A stretch of DNA of 64,000 nucleotides from Elusimicrobiaceae bacterium (GTDB lineage Bacteria; Elusimicrobiota; Elusimicrobia; Elusimicrobiales; Elusimicrobiaceae): the NCBI GenBank assembly GCA_017546175.1, contig JAFYXM010000007.1:248001-312000 (forward strand), in the 5' to 3' direction. The position numbers and the translations under genes are program-made. The notes below the pieces were generated by a model. The model was not told where the DNA came from and made no database searches. It was given only the letters and a program-made list of their open reading frames with translations. Shown piece by piece: positions 35,257 to 43,966 of this stretch (the first letter of the stretch is position 1; the number at the start of each line of letters is the position of its first letter).

Positions 35257-36975
35257 TTATTTCTTAAGTTCTGCTACAAAAGGGTCCATGTCGGACAAGT
35301 TTTTGCGAACGGCCTCTTTGTCTGCGCGGTGTTTGTACTCAAACTGACCGTCTTTGACGGTGCGGCTGCTGATGACCACGCGGTGGGGAAGACCCATGAG
35401 GTCAGCATCTTTAAATTTCACGCCGGGGCGTTCGTCTCTGTCGTCCATTAACACGGTGAGTCCCGCATTTTCCAGCTTGGCGGTTAATTCGTCCGCGGCT
35501 TTTTTGACGTCGGGGTTGGAGTCATAATCAATGGCTACCAAAGAGACGTTAAACGGGGCAATCGGCTCGGGCCAAATAATGCCGTTATCGTCATGGCTTT
35601 GCTCAATGGCGGCTGCCACCACACGGCTGATACCAATGCCGTAGCAACCCATGATAAACGGAGCGGAAGTTTGTTTTTCGGTCAAGAACTCCGCTTTCAT
35701 GGCTTCAGAGTATTTGGTGCCCAATTTGAAGATGTGACCCACTTCAATACCGCGGGTAAAGTTGAACTTGGCACCACACTTGGCACAGCAGTCACCCTCG
35801 GAGGCGATTTTGAGATCGCAATAGGCATCCACTTCAATATCACGCGACGGATTAACATTAATGACGTGTACGTCAAATTCATTGCCGCCGGCTACGCCGT
35901 TGACCACACCTTTGACGTAATTATCAGCATAAATTTTTACTTTCGGGTTGCGTTGTTTCAGCCCCTGCGGACCGGCAAACCCGACGGGAGAGCCCGTTAC
36001 TTGGGTATATACTTCTTCGCTGGCTTTTTCAAGCTCGGTACATTTGAGCAGTGCGCGCAATTTAGGCTCATTGAGCTCATGGTCTCCGCGTACCAAAGCC
36101 ACCACCGGCTCACCATCTGCGGTAAAGACCAACAGTTTGATTAATTTATCCGTGCCGACGTTTAAGAGTTTGGCCACGTCTTCTACGGTGTAAGCTTTGG
36201 GGGTGTCTTTCTTCTCTATTTCTTTAAAATCGGCTTCGTTGACGGTAAATTCAGGAGCTTTGATTTCCGCTTTTTCGGTATTGGCGGCATAGTCGCAGGA
36301 CGGACAATCGGCAATGACGTCTTCGCCATTGTCGGCCAGTACCATGAATTCATGGGAGAAGTTTCCACCGATGGCACCTGTGTCTGCCTCTACGGCTTTG
36401 AACTTAAAACCGCAACGGGTGAAAATGCGCTGATAAGCATCATGCATTTTTTGGTACCATTCATTGGCTTGTTCGTCTGTAGCGGCAAAAGAGTAGGCGT
36501 CTTTCATATAAAATTCGCGCGCACGCATTACGCCAAAGCGGGGGCGAATTTCATCGCGAAATTTAGTACCGAATTGGTACAAACAGACAGGAAGTTGCTT
36601 GTAAGAGGAAATATCTTTGCGGGCCAAGTCCGTAATGACTTCTTCAGCGGTGGGGGCCACGCAAAATTCGGCTTTTTTGCGGTCTTCAATTTTTAAAAGC
36701 TGATTGCCGAAGTGTTCCCAGCGGCCCGTTTCGGCCCACAATTCCTTGGGCTGCACCACAGGCAGCCATACTTCGCACGCACCGGCGCGGTCCATTTCTT
36801 CGCGCACAATGTTTTCTACTTTTTTAAGCACTTTAAAACCAAGTGGCAACCATTCATACAGTCCGCTGCCCATTTTGCGAATAAGCCCTGCGCGGATCAT
36901 CAGCTTGGCAGAAAGGTTGTCTGCGTCTTTGGGGGCTTCTTTTAAAGTAGGTACATAATAGTTAGAGAGTTTCAT
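35257..36975 (-). CDS. proS: Prolyl-tRNA synthetase
   Basis: 572 residues, bacterial type with the INS editing domain (about 230-390, YaK/YbaK-like, including LVRGDHELNEPKL). Class II motifs are IREEMDRAGACEVWLPVVQP (motif 1-2 region), FRDEIRPRFGVMRAREFYMKDAYSF (motif 2) and GCYGIGISRVVAAAIEQ (motif 3). AGAAGGAAAA precedes the ATG. Last gene in the run cdsA-dxr-rseP-ispG-proS, 12 bp after ispG; proS follows rseP-type genes in several bacteria. Confidence 0.97.
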   Translation of the reverse strand: MKLSNYYVPTLKEAPKDADNLSAKLMIRAGLIRKMGSGLYEWLPLGFKVLKKVENIVREEMDRAGACEVWLPVVQPKELWAETGRWEHFGNQLLKIEDRKKAEFCVAPTAEEVITDLARKDISSYKQLPVCLYQFGTKFRDEIRPRFGVMRAREFYMKDAYSFAATDEQANEWYQKMHDAYQRIFTRCGFKFKAVEADTGAIGGNFSHEFMVLADNGEDVIADCPSCDYAANTEKAEIKAPEFTVNEADFKEIEKKDTPKAYTVEDVAKLLNVGTDKLIKLLVFTADGEPVVALVRGDHELNEPKLRALLKCTELEKASEEVYTQVTGSPVGFAGPQGLKQRNPKVKIYADNYVKGVVNGVAGGNEFDVHVINVNPSRDIEVDAYCDLKIASEGDCCAKCGAKFNFTRGIEVGHIFKLGTKYSEAMKAEFLTEKQTSAPFIMGCYGIGISRVVAAAIEQSHDDNGIIWPEPIAPFNVSLVAIDYDSNPDVKKAADELTAKLENAGLTVLMDDRDERPGVKFKDADLMGLPHRVVISSRTVKDGQFEYKHRADKEAVRKNLSDMDPFVAELKK

Positions 36976-36987
36976 TTTCTTTTCCTT

Positions 36988-38070
36988 CTATTTTTTCCAA
37001 GTATTGATTTTATTGATTAAAAATTCTACCCAGCGGTCTTGCGGAAGCTTGAACATGGTTTCGCCTTTTTCAAAATACAGGCCCTCGCCTTTACCGCCGG
37101 CAATGCCGAAGTCTGCATCGCGTGCTTCACCGGGGCCGTTGACGATACAACCCATGACGGCTATTTTCAGGCCGGTGGCTTTTTCCAGTAAATCTTTGTT
37201 GGAGTAAATGCGCTTTTCCAGTTCGCGCACCGTACCGGCCACATCTACTTGCGTGCGGCCGCAGGTAGGGCAGGAAATCAGGTTCGGCCCGTATTTGCGC
37301 ATACCTAAGGCTTTTAAAATTTCATAAGCGGTGCGCACCTGCAAGGCAGGGTCTTCGGTCAAAGAAACACGAATGGTGGCGCCGATGCCTTTTTGCAAAA
37401 GCGTACCCAAGGCAATAGAGCTTTTAACCGTGCCGCTTAAAAAGCTGCCGGCTTCGGTCAGCCCGATATGTAAGGGGATATCGCTCTGCGAGGCAAAAAG
37501 CTCATTGGCTTTTAAGGTGCGGGCAAAGTCGTCTGATTTTAAAGACACTACTACATTTTTGAAATTTAATTGCTCTAAAATGTTGGCCTGTTCCAAAGCT
37601 TCATTGACCATGACTTCGGCCCATTTATCATCAGAAAGTTCCACTTGTCCCGAGACACTTTTTAAGTATTTGACAGAGCCTGCATTGACTCCGATGCGAA
37701 TGGCTACATTATGGTCGGCACAGGCTTTGACCACTTCTTTGGTGTTTTCAATCGCGCCGATATTGCCGGGGTTAATGCGCACTTTATCTACACCTTGTTT
37801 AATAGCTTCCAAGGCCAGTTTATAATCAAAGTGAATATCTGCCACCAAGGGGGTATGAATGCGTTTTTTGATTTCGCCCAAGGTTTGCGCTGCTTGCATA
37901 TCCGGCACGGCTACGCGGTTGATTTCGCAGCCGGCATTTTCCAAGGCATTGATTTGCGCGGAGGTGGCTTCGGCGTCGCGCGTGTCAGTGTTACACATGC
38001 TTTGCACACGCACAGGATTGCCCGTACCTAAGGTATAGGGACCTACTTGGACTTGTCTGGTTTTATACAT
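36988..38070 (-). CDS. ispG: 4-hydroxy-3-methylbut-2-en-1-yl diphosphate synthase
   Basis: 360 residues. A TIM-barrel N-terminal domain (MCNTDTRDAEATSAQI, HFDYKLALEA, VRINPGNIG) and a [4Fe-4S] C-terminal part are seen. The cluster ligands are CPTC near residue 266 and the Cys in GCIVNGPGEA near 306. It catalyses the penultimate step of the MEP isoprenoid pathway; dxr is two genes upstream. The start overlaps the rseP stop by one base (TAATG). Confidence 0.96.
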   Translation of the reverse strand: MYKTRQVQVGPYTLGTGNPVRVQSMCNTDTRDAEATSAQINALENAGCEINRVAVPDMQAAQTLGEIKKRIHTPLVADIHFDYKLALEAIKQGVDKVRINPGNIGAIENTKEVVKACADHNVAIRIGVNAGSVKYLKSVSGQVELSDDKWAEVMVNEALEQANILEQLNFKNVVVSLKSDDFARTLKANELFASQSDIPLHIGLTEAGSFLSGTVKSSIALGTLLQKGIGATIRVSLTEDPALQVRTAYEILKALGMRKYGPNLISCPTCGRTQVDVAGTVRELEKRIYSNKDLLEKATGLKIAVMGCIVNGPGEARDADFGIAGGKGEGLYFEKGETMFKLPQDRWVEFLINKINTWKK

Positions 38071-39203
38071 TATTTTTCCTCCTGTGCAGCGGCCGACTGA
38101 TCTTGAGCAGGCGTTTGCGCTTCTTGGGTTTGCTCTATGGCTGCTTTGGGCTTAAAGAAAATGCGTTTAATGTCTGAATAAGACGCATACACCACTAAAA
38201 TCATTAAAATGTAAAAGCCTACATTGGCTGCACGCATAATCATCTTGGTAGAGGGGAGCTTGCCCGTCAGTCCTTCCCACAAAAATACCAAGGCATAGCC
38301 GCCGTCTAGTATAGGAATGGGGAACAGGTTAAACATACCCACGGCTAAAGAAAGCATGCCGATTAAGAAAATAAAATCTAACAGCCCTGTATGCACCGAT
38401 TTATGAATGATGTTGACAATGCCGATAGGCCCAGCCAAATCCGGTGCTTTTTTGTGCGTGATGCTCTGCCACAGAGACATCAGGGAGAACTTGGTCCAAT
38501 ACCAACATTGATACAAGCCAAGTCCTACCGCAGAAAATATACCCACCGGTTTAAGCTCATTATATACGCCAATGCCGATAAGGGTGGGTTTTTCGGGCAG
38601 GAAGTCACTGTCTTTAATGGAAAATTGCAAAGTGTCTTCACCGCGTTTGACAGTGAGAGCCAAATCTCCTTGGCGAGCTTGAATAGCTTGGGTCAGCTCT
38701 TGCCAGTTTTGAATGTCTTTTCCGTTAATAACGGTAATCAAATCCATTTTTTGCAGACCTGCTTTTTCGGCCGGATATTCAGCCACCACTTCCCCAATGA
38801 CGGGGGCCAGTTTGGTAGGGTCATTTTCCGGCATGCCGCGCAAAAAAATAAGCAAGGAAAAAATAAAGGCCGCCAGTACATAGTTAAAGAAAGCCCCGTT
38901 GACCACCATAAAAAACTTGGCATACCATTTTTTGGCACCGAACTCATTGGCTTTAGGTTTTTCGGTAGCACCTTCTTCAGGGAACATTTGTCCTTCCGGC
39001 TCTACAAAGCCGCCAAAGGGAATGGCGCGAATTTGAAAATCAGTCCCTTTGGAAGATTTTTTATGCCACAAAATTTTGCCAAAACCAAAAGAGAACTCTT
39101 TTACCCCGATACCGGTCAAACGGCATGCGATAAAATGCCCAAACTCATGAATAATGACAATCGGACTAAGCACTATAATAACGGCTAATGCAGAAAGCAA
39201 CAT
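38070..39203 (-). CDS. rseP: RIP metalloprotease RseP (site-2 protease)
   Basis: 377 residues. The zinc site HEFGH lies at about residues 20-24 in the first membrane helix. A single PDZ domain covers about 125-205 (EVVAEYPAEKAGLQKMDLITVING). The second half of the active site is NLFPIPILDGG near 305. It performs intramembrane cleavage of anti-sigma factors or signal-peptide remnants. AAGGAG precedes the ATG. The order cdsA-dxr-rseP is the common envelope gene order. Confidence 0.93.
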   Translation of the reverse strand: MLLSALAVIIVLSPIVIIHEFGHFIACRLTGIGVKEFSFGFGKILWHKKSSKGTDFQIRAIPFGGFVEPEGQMFPEEGATEKPKANEFGAKKWYAKFFMVVNGAFFNYVLAAFIFSLLIFLRGMPENDPTKLAPVIGEVVAEYPAEKAGLQKMDLITVINGKDIQNWQELTQAIQARQGDLALTVKRGEDTLQFSIKDSDFLPEKPTLIGIGVYNELKPVGIFSAVGLGLYQCWYWTKFSLMSLWQSITHKKAPDLAGPIGIVNIIHKSVHTGLLDFIFLIGMLSLAVGMFNLFPIPILDGGYALVFLWEGLTGKLPSTKMIMRAANVGFYILMILVVYASYSDIKRIFFKPKAAIEQTQEAQTPAQDQSAAAQEEK

Positions 39204-39212
39204 AAAAACTCC

Positions 39213-40412
39213 TTATAAAATGGCTTTGGTGTATTTTTTTTCGGCTAAATTAGCCAAAGCCTTTTCCCGTCCCCAAGCATCAGCCTCGGCCGCTTGGTTT
39301 AAGGTAATATGTTCGGTAGAGGTACCATAGGTATCTTTCAAAACGCTGTAAATCAGCTTAGGAATATCGGTAAAGCGGATTTGTTCTTTTAAGAAAGCAT
39401 CTACCGCCACTTCATCTGCTGCGCTGAGTACCGCCGGAAAAATACTTCCCTTGGCTTGTGCCGCAAGGGCCAACTCCAAACAAGGGAAACGCTCAAAATC
39501 CGGCTCAAAAAATTCTAATTTTTGTGCTTGGAATAAATTAAGCGGTTTGACGGGGCTGGGCATACGTTTTGGATAAGTAATAGCATACTGAATGGGGATA
39601 CGCATATCCGGTTCGCTCATTTCTGCCAAAATGGCACCGTCCACATATTCTACGGCGGAATGAATCAAAGATTGAGGATGAATGACGATTTGCACTTTTT
39701 CTTCCGGCAGGGAGAAAAGGTTCATAATCTCAATGGCTTCAAAGCCTTTGTTCATCAAAGTAGCAGAATCAATGGTAATCTTTTTACCCATTTTCCAACG
39801 CGGGTGATTTAAGGCCTCTGCCGGAGTCACGGTGTCTAAAGAGTCCGTTCTTTTGGCAAACGGACCGCCGGACGCGGTCAGGAACACGCGGGAAATAGAT
39901 TTGTTGACTTGGTCATAACTGTTGGCATCTGTGCCTTCCATGCATTGAAACATGGCAGAGGGCTCACTGTCCACCGGAATAATGGTGGCGTTCCAACGGC
40001 GGCACTCCTGCATAACGGTTTTGCCCGCCATGACCATAGGCTCTTTGTTAGCCAGCGCAATCGTTTTGCCTGCTTTAATAGCGGCTACCAAAGGCTTAAA
40101 ACCTACCGCTCCGACAAGGCCGTTAATAATCAAATCAGCCGACGGCAAGGACGCCAAAAAGGTCAAGCTTTCCATTTCGGGCGGCAAGAGCTGTGTGCCT
40201 TGCGGCATTTGATTTTTTAAGGTTTCATAAGCGGCATTGTCTAGTACTGCGGCAAAGCGCGGCTTAAAGGTGTTGATTTGTTTTAAGAAAAGGTCCGCAT
40301 TTCTATTGGCAGTCAAGGCCAGTACGCGGTAATCTGGCCCCAGCCCTTCCATAACGCTTAAAGAGGATGTGCCGATAGATCCGGTGGAGCCTAAAATGAC
40401 AATGTTTTTCAT
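39213..40412 (-). CDS. dxr: 1-deoxy-D-xylulose 5-phosphate reductoisomerase
   Basis: 399 residues. NADPH-binding motif ILGSTGSIGTSSL at the N-terminus, ALANKEPMVMAG, the metal-site region PVDSEPSAMFQC, LTASGGPF and WKMGKKITIDSATLMNKG. First committed step of the MEP pathway. The start overlaps the cdsA stop by 4 bp, so translation is coupled. Confidence 0.97.
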   Translation of the reverse strand: MKNIVILGSTGSIGTSSLSVMEGLGPDYRVLALTANRNADLFLKQINTFKPRFAAVLDNAAYETLKNQMPQGTQLLPPEMESLTFLASLPSADLIINGLVGAVGFKPLVAAIKAGKTIALANKEPMVMAGKTVMQECRRWNATIIPVDSEPSAMFQCMEGTDANSYDQVNKSISRVFLTASGGPFAKRTDSLDTVTPAEALNHPRWKMGKKITIDSATLMNKGFEAIEIMNLFSLPEEKVQIVIHPQSLIHSAVEYVDGAILAEMSEPDMRIPIQYAITYPKRMPSPVKPLNLFQAQKLEFFEPDFERFPCLELALAAQAKGSIFPAVLSAADEVAVDAFLKEQIRFTDIPKLIYSVLKDTYGTSTEHITLNQAAEADAWGREKALANLAEKKYTKAIL

Positions 40413-41224
40413 AATACGTACAAGGCCACGTAATAAAATACGGGAGCTAACAATAAGTAAGAATCAAAACGATCCAAAAATCCGCCGTGCCCGGGGAGCA
40501 AATTGGAAGAATCTTTGACGCCGGTGCTTCTTTTGAGCACAGATTCAGCCAGGTCAGACACTTGCCCCACCACAGCTACCAAAAGGCCCAACCAAATGGC
40601 TGCTTGCAAGGTTAAAGAAGGTAAAAATAAATGGCGCATCAAGAGCGCACCGCCTACGGCTAACAACGTGCCTCCTACGGAGCCTTCCCACGTTTTTTTC
40701 GGGCTGACTTCTTTATTAAGTTTATGTCTGCCCAAGAAACGGCCCGTAAAATAGGCACCCGTGTCACAGATCCACACGGTAACAATCATAAATAAGGTAA
40801 GATATTCACCATTGGGTTGCAAATCACGTATATTAATAAGGTGGGCTAAAGACCAAGGAATCAAAAACACACCCGTTAGCGTGTTGGTGACGCGGTCCCA
40901 GCTGCGGCGCGGAGTAATGACTTCTACAAATAACACGCCAAACAACACAACGCTGATGGCAAAAGGATATAAATTGTCCGGCAGTTCTAAAGAGGGAATT
41001 TCCGCCCGTCCGGCAATGGCTACCACTCCCATTAATAAACCGAAGAAAACCAGAGAGAACATATGCACCGGTTTTTTGCCGGAGCGAAGCACCAACCCGT
41101 ACTCATACAAGCACAAGGCGATGACACAGGCCACAAAAGCCATATACACCAGACCGCCAAAATGAATGGCAGCCAAAATCACAGGGACGCCGATAACGGC
41201 AGTTAAGATACGCGGTAATAACAT
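40409..41224 (-). CDS. cdsA: Phosphatidate cytidylyltransferase
   Basis: 271 residues with about seven to eight membrane helices. The C-terminal CDP-DAG synthase signature appears as SDLAESVLKRSTGVKDSSNLLPGHGGFLDRFDSYL, preceded by SPKKTWEGSVGG. It makes CDP-diacylglycerol for phospholipid synthesis. uppS, which usually lies upstream, is not here. TGC-TAAAAT lies exactly 6 nt before the ATG and no Shine-Dalgarno is seen, so it starts the operon as a leaderless message. Confidence 0.93.
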   Translation of the reverse strand: MLLPRILTAVIGVPVILAAIHFGGLVYMAFVACVIALCLYEYGLVLRSGKKPVHMFSLVFFGLLMGVVAIAGRAEIPSLELPDNLYPFAISVVLFGVLFVEVITPRRSWDRVTNTLTGVFLIPWSLAHLINIRDLQPNGEYLTLFMIVTVWICDTGAYFTGRFLGRHKLNKEVSPKKTWEGSVGGTLLAVGGALLMRHLFLPSLTLQAAIWLGLLVAVVGQVSDLAESVLKRSTGVKDSSNLLPGHGGFLDRFDSYLLLAPVFYYVALYVL

Positions 41225-41230
41225 ATAGGT

Positions 41231-41236
41231 ATTTTA
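41231..41236 (-). promoter_or_regulatory. -10 box (TGC-TAAAAT) 6 nt before the cdsA ATG
   Basis: Minus strand ATGC-TAAAAT-ACCTAT-ATG. An extended -10 drives the cdsA-dxr-rseP-ispG-proS operon. Confidence 0.65.
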
Positions 41237-41423
41237 GCATATTTACGGCTTTTTCATTTGCGGGGCTGGGTTTGGGCAAACTATTTTCCATATTTAGTTT
41301 ATTTTGCGTTGCCTTACCGCTCGCCGTACCTGGCAGTACTTGCCTTGGTAACTAGCATATCCCATAAATCACAAATCTGAAAAATCATGCGGTGAACATA
41401 GGGTTTTCATTTGTTGCGAACGG
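41237..41423. other. Unassigned intergenic region
   Basis: About 190 bp between the cdsA promoter and the pilin 5 terminator with no credible reading frame. On the minus strand there is a GC-richer block (41303-41350) with short inverted pieces such as AAGTACTGCCAGGTAC and GGCGAGCGG, resembling a decayed gene or small intergenic repeat. No function is assigned. Confidence 0.3.
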
Positions 41424-41425
41424 CT

Positions 41426-41456
41426 TAAAAAAACCGCCTGTAAAAACAGGCGGTTA
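41426..41456 (-). terminator. Terminator of pilin 5
   Basis: Minus strand AACCGCCTGT, four-T loop, ACAGGCGGTT, then a run of seven T. Confidence 0.92.
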
Positions 41457-41463
41457 AGATAAG

Positions 41464-41970
41464 TTAACAATTTTCACAAGCAAAAAAGCCATTGCCTTGC
41501 TTTTCTAGCATTTTGCATATTTTTTCACCGATGGGAGAATTCTCTGGATAATAGTCGCATTCGTCTCCATGCCAACCGGTAGAATCACGGATCCAAGTGA
41601 TTGTGTAGGCTCCGTTTAATTGGTGTACTACCATCATACAACTGGAAGACAGAGCATTAGCATAGTAACTAAAATATTTACTTTTACACGCGTCGTCGCT
41701 TGAAGAACAATCCATATTTATATCAACGGATAGTTGTGCATTGGCATTTTTCCCCAAAAAAACAATCCCATCTGATGAAGATTCTCCGTTTTCTAAAAAC
41801 CATATATCTATGGCTTTTTGCAAGGTGCCGACCGTTTGTTGTACTTTTGCAAAGCGGGCTTTTTCTACCGCAAAAGTATATTGCGGTAAGGCTACGGCAG
41901 ATAAAATGCCGATAATTAAAACGACAACCAATAGTTCTATGAGGGTGAATGCTTTTTTGTTGTTTTTCAT
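41464..41970 (-). CDS. Type IV pilin/pseudopilin-like protein (pilin 5)
   Basis: 168 residues from the ATG at 41970, with AGGAG 6 bp upstream; the in-frame extension to 42087 is part of the structured leader and not coding. The prepilin signal is MKNNKKA|FTLIELLVVVLIIGIL, with Ala instead of Gly before the cleavage site, which prepilin peptidases can tolerate. The globular part has several Cys and ends FFACENC. Only pilin on the minus strand, and the only one with a long hairpin-rich leader instead of the T-tract promoter. Own terminator follows. Confidence 0.87.
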   Translation of the reverse strand: MKNNKKAFTLIELLVVVLIIGILSAVALPQYTFAVEKARFAKVQQTVGTLQKAIDIWFLENGESSSDGIVFLGKNANAQLSVDINMDCSSSDDACKSKYFSYYANALSSSCMMVVHQLNGAYTITWIRDSTGWHGDECDYYPENSPIGEKICKMLEKQGNGFFACENC

Positions 41971-42195
41971 AGAGGCTCCTTTTCTGTTATAAAACCCAAC
42001 AAAAACGGCTGCTTCTTGCCTGAGAGTATGCTCACCTTCAACCAAGAACAGCCGTAGTTTATCGTTAAAACGATAAACATTTGGCATAAAACAAACGGGT
42101 AATTAGTCCGTTTGTCCTATACCTAAACGACTGTTTTCGGAGAGCATACTCTTGCCTGACGGCAAAGGTCCGTTTCCAAAACGATTCCAAAAACA
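41971..42195 (-). ncRNA. Candidate structured leader RNA upstream of pilin 5
   Basis: About 225 nt between the probable start (after TACAAT at 42207-42202) and the pilin 5 ATG. On the minus strand I see five pairings. CTGTTTTTGGA pairs with TCCGAAAACAG (one mismatch), enclosing CGTTT/AAACG and TTGCC/GGCAA hairpins. CAAACGG pairs with CCGTTTG. GTTTATCGTT pairs with AACGATAAAC. ACGGCTG-TTCTTG pairs with CAAGAAGCAGCCGT (one bulge). GAGTATGCTC in the first domain is perfectly complementary to GAGCATACTC in the last loop, a possible kissing or pseudoknot contact. It is not a riboswitch class I recognise. It could be a cis-regulator, an independent small RNA or a remnant of a mobile hairpin element. 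Confidence 0.55.
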
Positions 42196-42201
42196 GAATA
42201 A

Positions 42202-42207
42202 ATTGTA
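42202..42207 (-). promoter_or_regulatory. -10 box (TACAAT) for pilin 5 and its leader
   Basis: Minus strand AGT-TACAAT-TTATTC. It resembles the -10 of the other pilins but without the TGC extension or T-tract. A weak TTGTTA lies about 15 bp upstream. Confidence 0.45.
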
Positions 42208-42316
42208 ACTACATTTTTAGTATAACAAATTTTGATTTTCTGATTTTCTTTTTTGCTCCTATCCCCATAAAATTGCTATCATTATATATACCTTATTGTA
42301 ATGGAGATTATACCCC

Positions 42317-43957
42317 ATGGCAAAAAATGACTTGATTACACGGAACCTGATGTTGGACAGTTTAAAGCAGTACGCCAAAAACAGGATTTCCCACGAGTTT
42401 CTCCGCGAATATGACGCGAAGAATGAAATTCCCTTACAGATTTTAAAAGAGATGTACGACCATGATGTCTTGGGCGTGCATCTTTTGCTTATTCCGGAAG
42501 AGTATGGCGGCTTAGGTGGCCAAACCACCGAAATTTACCGCGTGTGCGAACAGCTCGCGCGCATTGATTTGGGTATCGCTACGGGTGTGTTTGCCACGTT
42601 CTTGGGCAGTGACCCGATTAACGTAGGCGGTACGCCGCAGCAAAAAGCCAAATGGTTCCAAAAAATTGCGCACGAAAATAAATTGGTTGCTTACGGTGCT
42701 ACGGAAGCTGATGCCGGATCTGACTTGGTATCTTTGCGCACCCGTGCTGAGCGTGTGGAAAAAGACGGTAAAATCGTCGGTTACAAAATTACCGGCAGCA
42801 AAATGTGGATTTCCAACGGCGGTGTGGCCGATATCTATACGGTGCTTGCTTTGGCCCCCGGCGGTCCGAGCTGGTTTATCGTAGAAAAGGGCACCCCCGG
42901 CTTTACCCAAGACGCGCACGAAGACAAACACGGTATCCGTTTGTCCAATACGGCAGGTTTAGCCTTTGACGAAGTCTATGTGCCGGCTGAAAATTTGATT
43001 GGTTTAGAAGAAGGAAAAGGCTTCTTGCAGGCTCAAGCGGTGTTTGGTTATACCCGTTTGATGGTAGCCGCGTTTGGTTTGGGTGGCGGTGAAGAAGCTG
43101 TGGAAACCGCTTTGATGTATGCCCAACAGCGCATTCAAGCCGGCGGTCCGCTTTCTGAAAAACAGGGCTTTATGTTAAAGCTCATCACTCCGCATTATGT
43201 GCGCTTTGAAGCCGCGCGTGCTTATATTGATTGGACGGCCAAACAATTGGAAGTCAACAATCACGGCTTAGCTACTGAAGGGGCTATTGCTAAACTGTAT
43301 GCCACCGAATCGGGCAATAAAGCGGCCGAAGATGCCATTCAAGCCATGGGTGGTTTCGGCTATACCAAAGAATTTGCCGTAGAAAAAATCAAACGCGACG
43401 TAAAGATTACCTGTATTTATGAAGGTACCAGCGAAGTGTTGGAAATGACCATCTTCCGCGGACGCTGGCAGGAACATCTTAAAAGCCGCGGTCAGTACTA
43501 TATTAAACAAGCCGAAGAATTTGAAGCTTTGCACGCTCAACACCCTGATGTGGGGGCTGACAGTGTAGCTTTGGGCTTTAGAGCGTTGGCCCGCGTGCTG
43601 GAAGATTGCCGCTTGCAAAAATTAACCCGTCACCAATATATTACCTTTATGTTGGGCGACCTCATCAGCGAAGCCGAAGTAGCCGCCGTATTTGCCCGCC
43701 AATGTGCTGAAGGCAAAGTAACCGAAGGAAGCCGCTTTGACTTAAACACCTTAAAAATCATGTCTCGCGTTAATGCCCGCTTGAGCGCATTTAAAGTAGC
43801 CACCGAAGGCATGAAGCTGATTTTGGGTGTAGGTGCCGCCGCGGCTCAAGAGCTTTCCCAAGCGGTCAACTTGGTTGGCATTGAAGAAAAGATGACCGGC
43901 ATCATTGAAGATGAAGATTTGGTGTCTGCCAAACTCAGAGAAACTTTTAAAGCATAA
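42317..43957 (+). CDS. Acyl-CoA dehydrogenase family protein with C-terminal extension
   Basis: 546 residues, about 160 more than a basic acyl-CoA dehydrogenase. FAD and substrate motifs are YGATEADAGSDLVSLRTRAE and KITGSKMWISNGGVADIY. The arginine and catalytic region is AIQAMGGFGYTKEFAVEKIKRD...CIYEGTSEVLEM, with the catalytic-base Glu at residue 369. The extra ~150 C-terminal residues are helical and resemble the extended dehydrogenases of anaerobes. It oxidises or reduces acyl-CoA thioesters using the ETF encoded by the next two genes. GGAG lies 10 bp before the ATG. The actual acyl-CoA substrate is not readable. Confidence 0.9.
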   Translation: MAKNDLITRNLMLDSLKQYAKNRISHEFLREYDAKNEIPLQILKEMYDHDVLGVHLLLIPEEYGGLGGQTTEIYRVCEQLARIDLGIATGVFATFLGSDPINVGGTPQQKAKWFQKIAHENKLVAYGATEADAGSDLVSLRTRAERVEKDGKIVGYKITGSKMWISNGGVADIYTVLALAPGGPSWFIVEKGTPGFTQDAHEDKHGIRLSNTAGLAFDEVYVPAENLIGLEEGKGFLQAQAVFGYTRLMVAAFGLGGGEEAVETALMYAQQRIQAGGPLSEKQGFMLKLITPHYVRFEAARAYIDWTAKQLEVNNHGLATEGAIAKLYATESGNKAAEDAIQAMGGFGYTKEFAVEKIKRDVKITCIYEGTSEVLEMTIFRGRWQEHLKSRGQYYIKQAEEFEALHAQHPDVGADSVALGFRALARVLEDCRLQKLTRHQYITFMLGDLISEAEVAAVFARQCAEGKVTEGSRFDLNTLKIMSRVNARLSAFKVATEGMKLILGVGAAAAQELSQAVNLVGIEEKMTGIIEDEDLVSAKLRETFKA

Positions 43958-43966
43958 GGAAACACC

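Noticed and set aside
38391..39188. 265-residue open frame opposite rseP
   Set aside because: Shadow of the RseP gene, which has a complete active site and ribosome binding site.
41971..42087. Upstream in-frame extension of pilin 5
   Set aside because: The extension reads through the perfect GTTTATCGTT/AACGATAAAC hairpin, has no ribosome binding site, and would place the prepilin leader internally.
42142..42195. c-di-GMP (GEMM) riboswitch before pilin 5
   Set aside because: I could not find the conserved GEMM core or its tetraloop-receptor arrangement. The stems present do not follow that layout.
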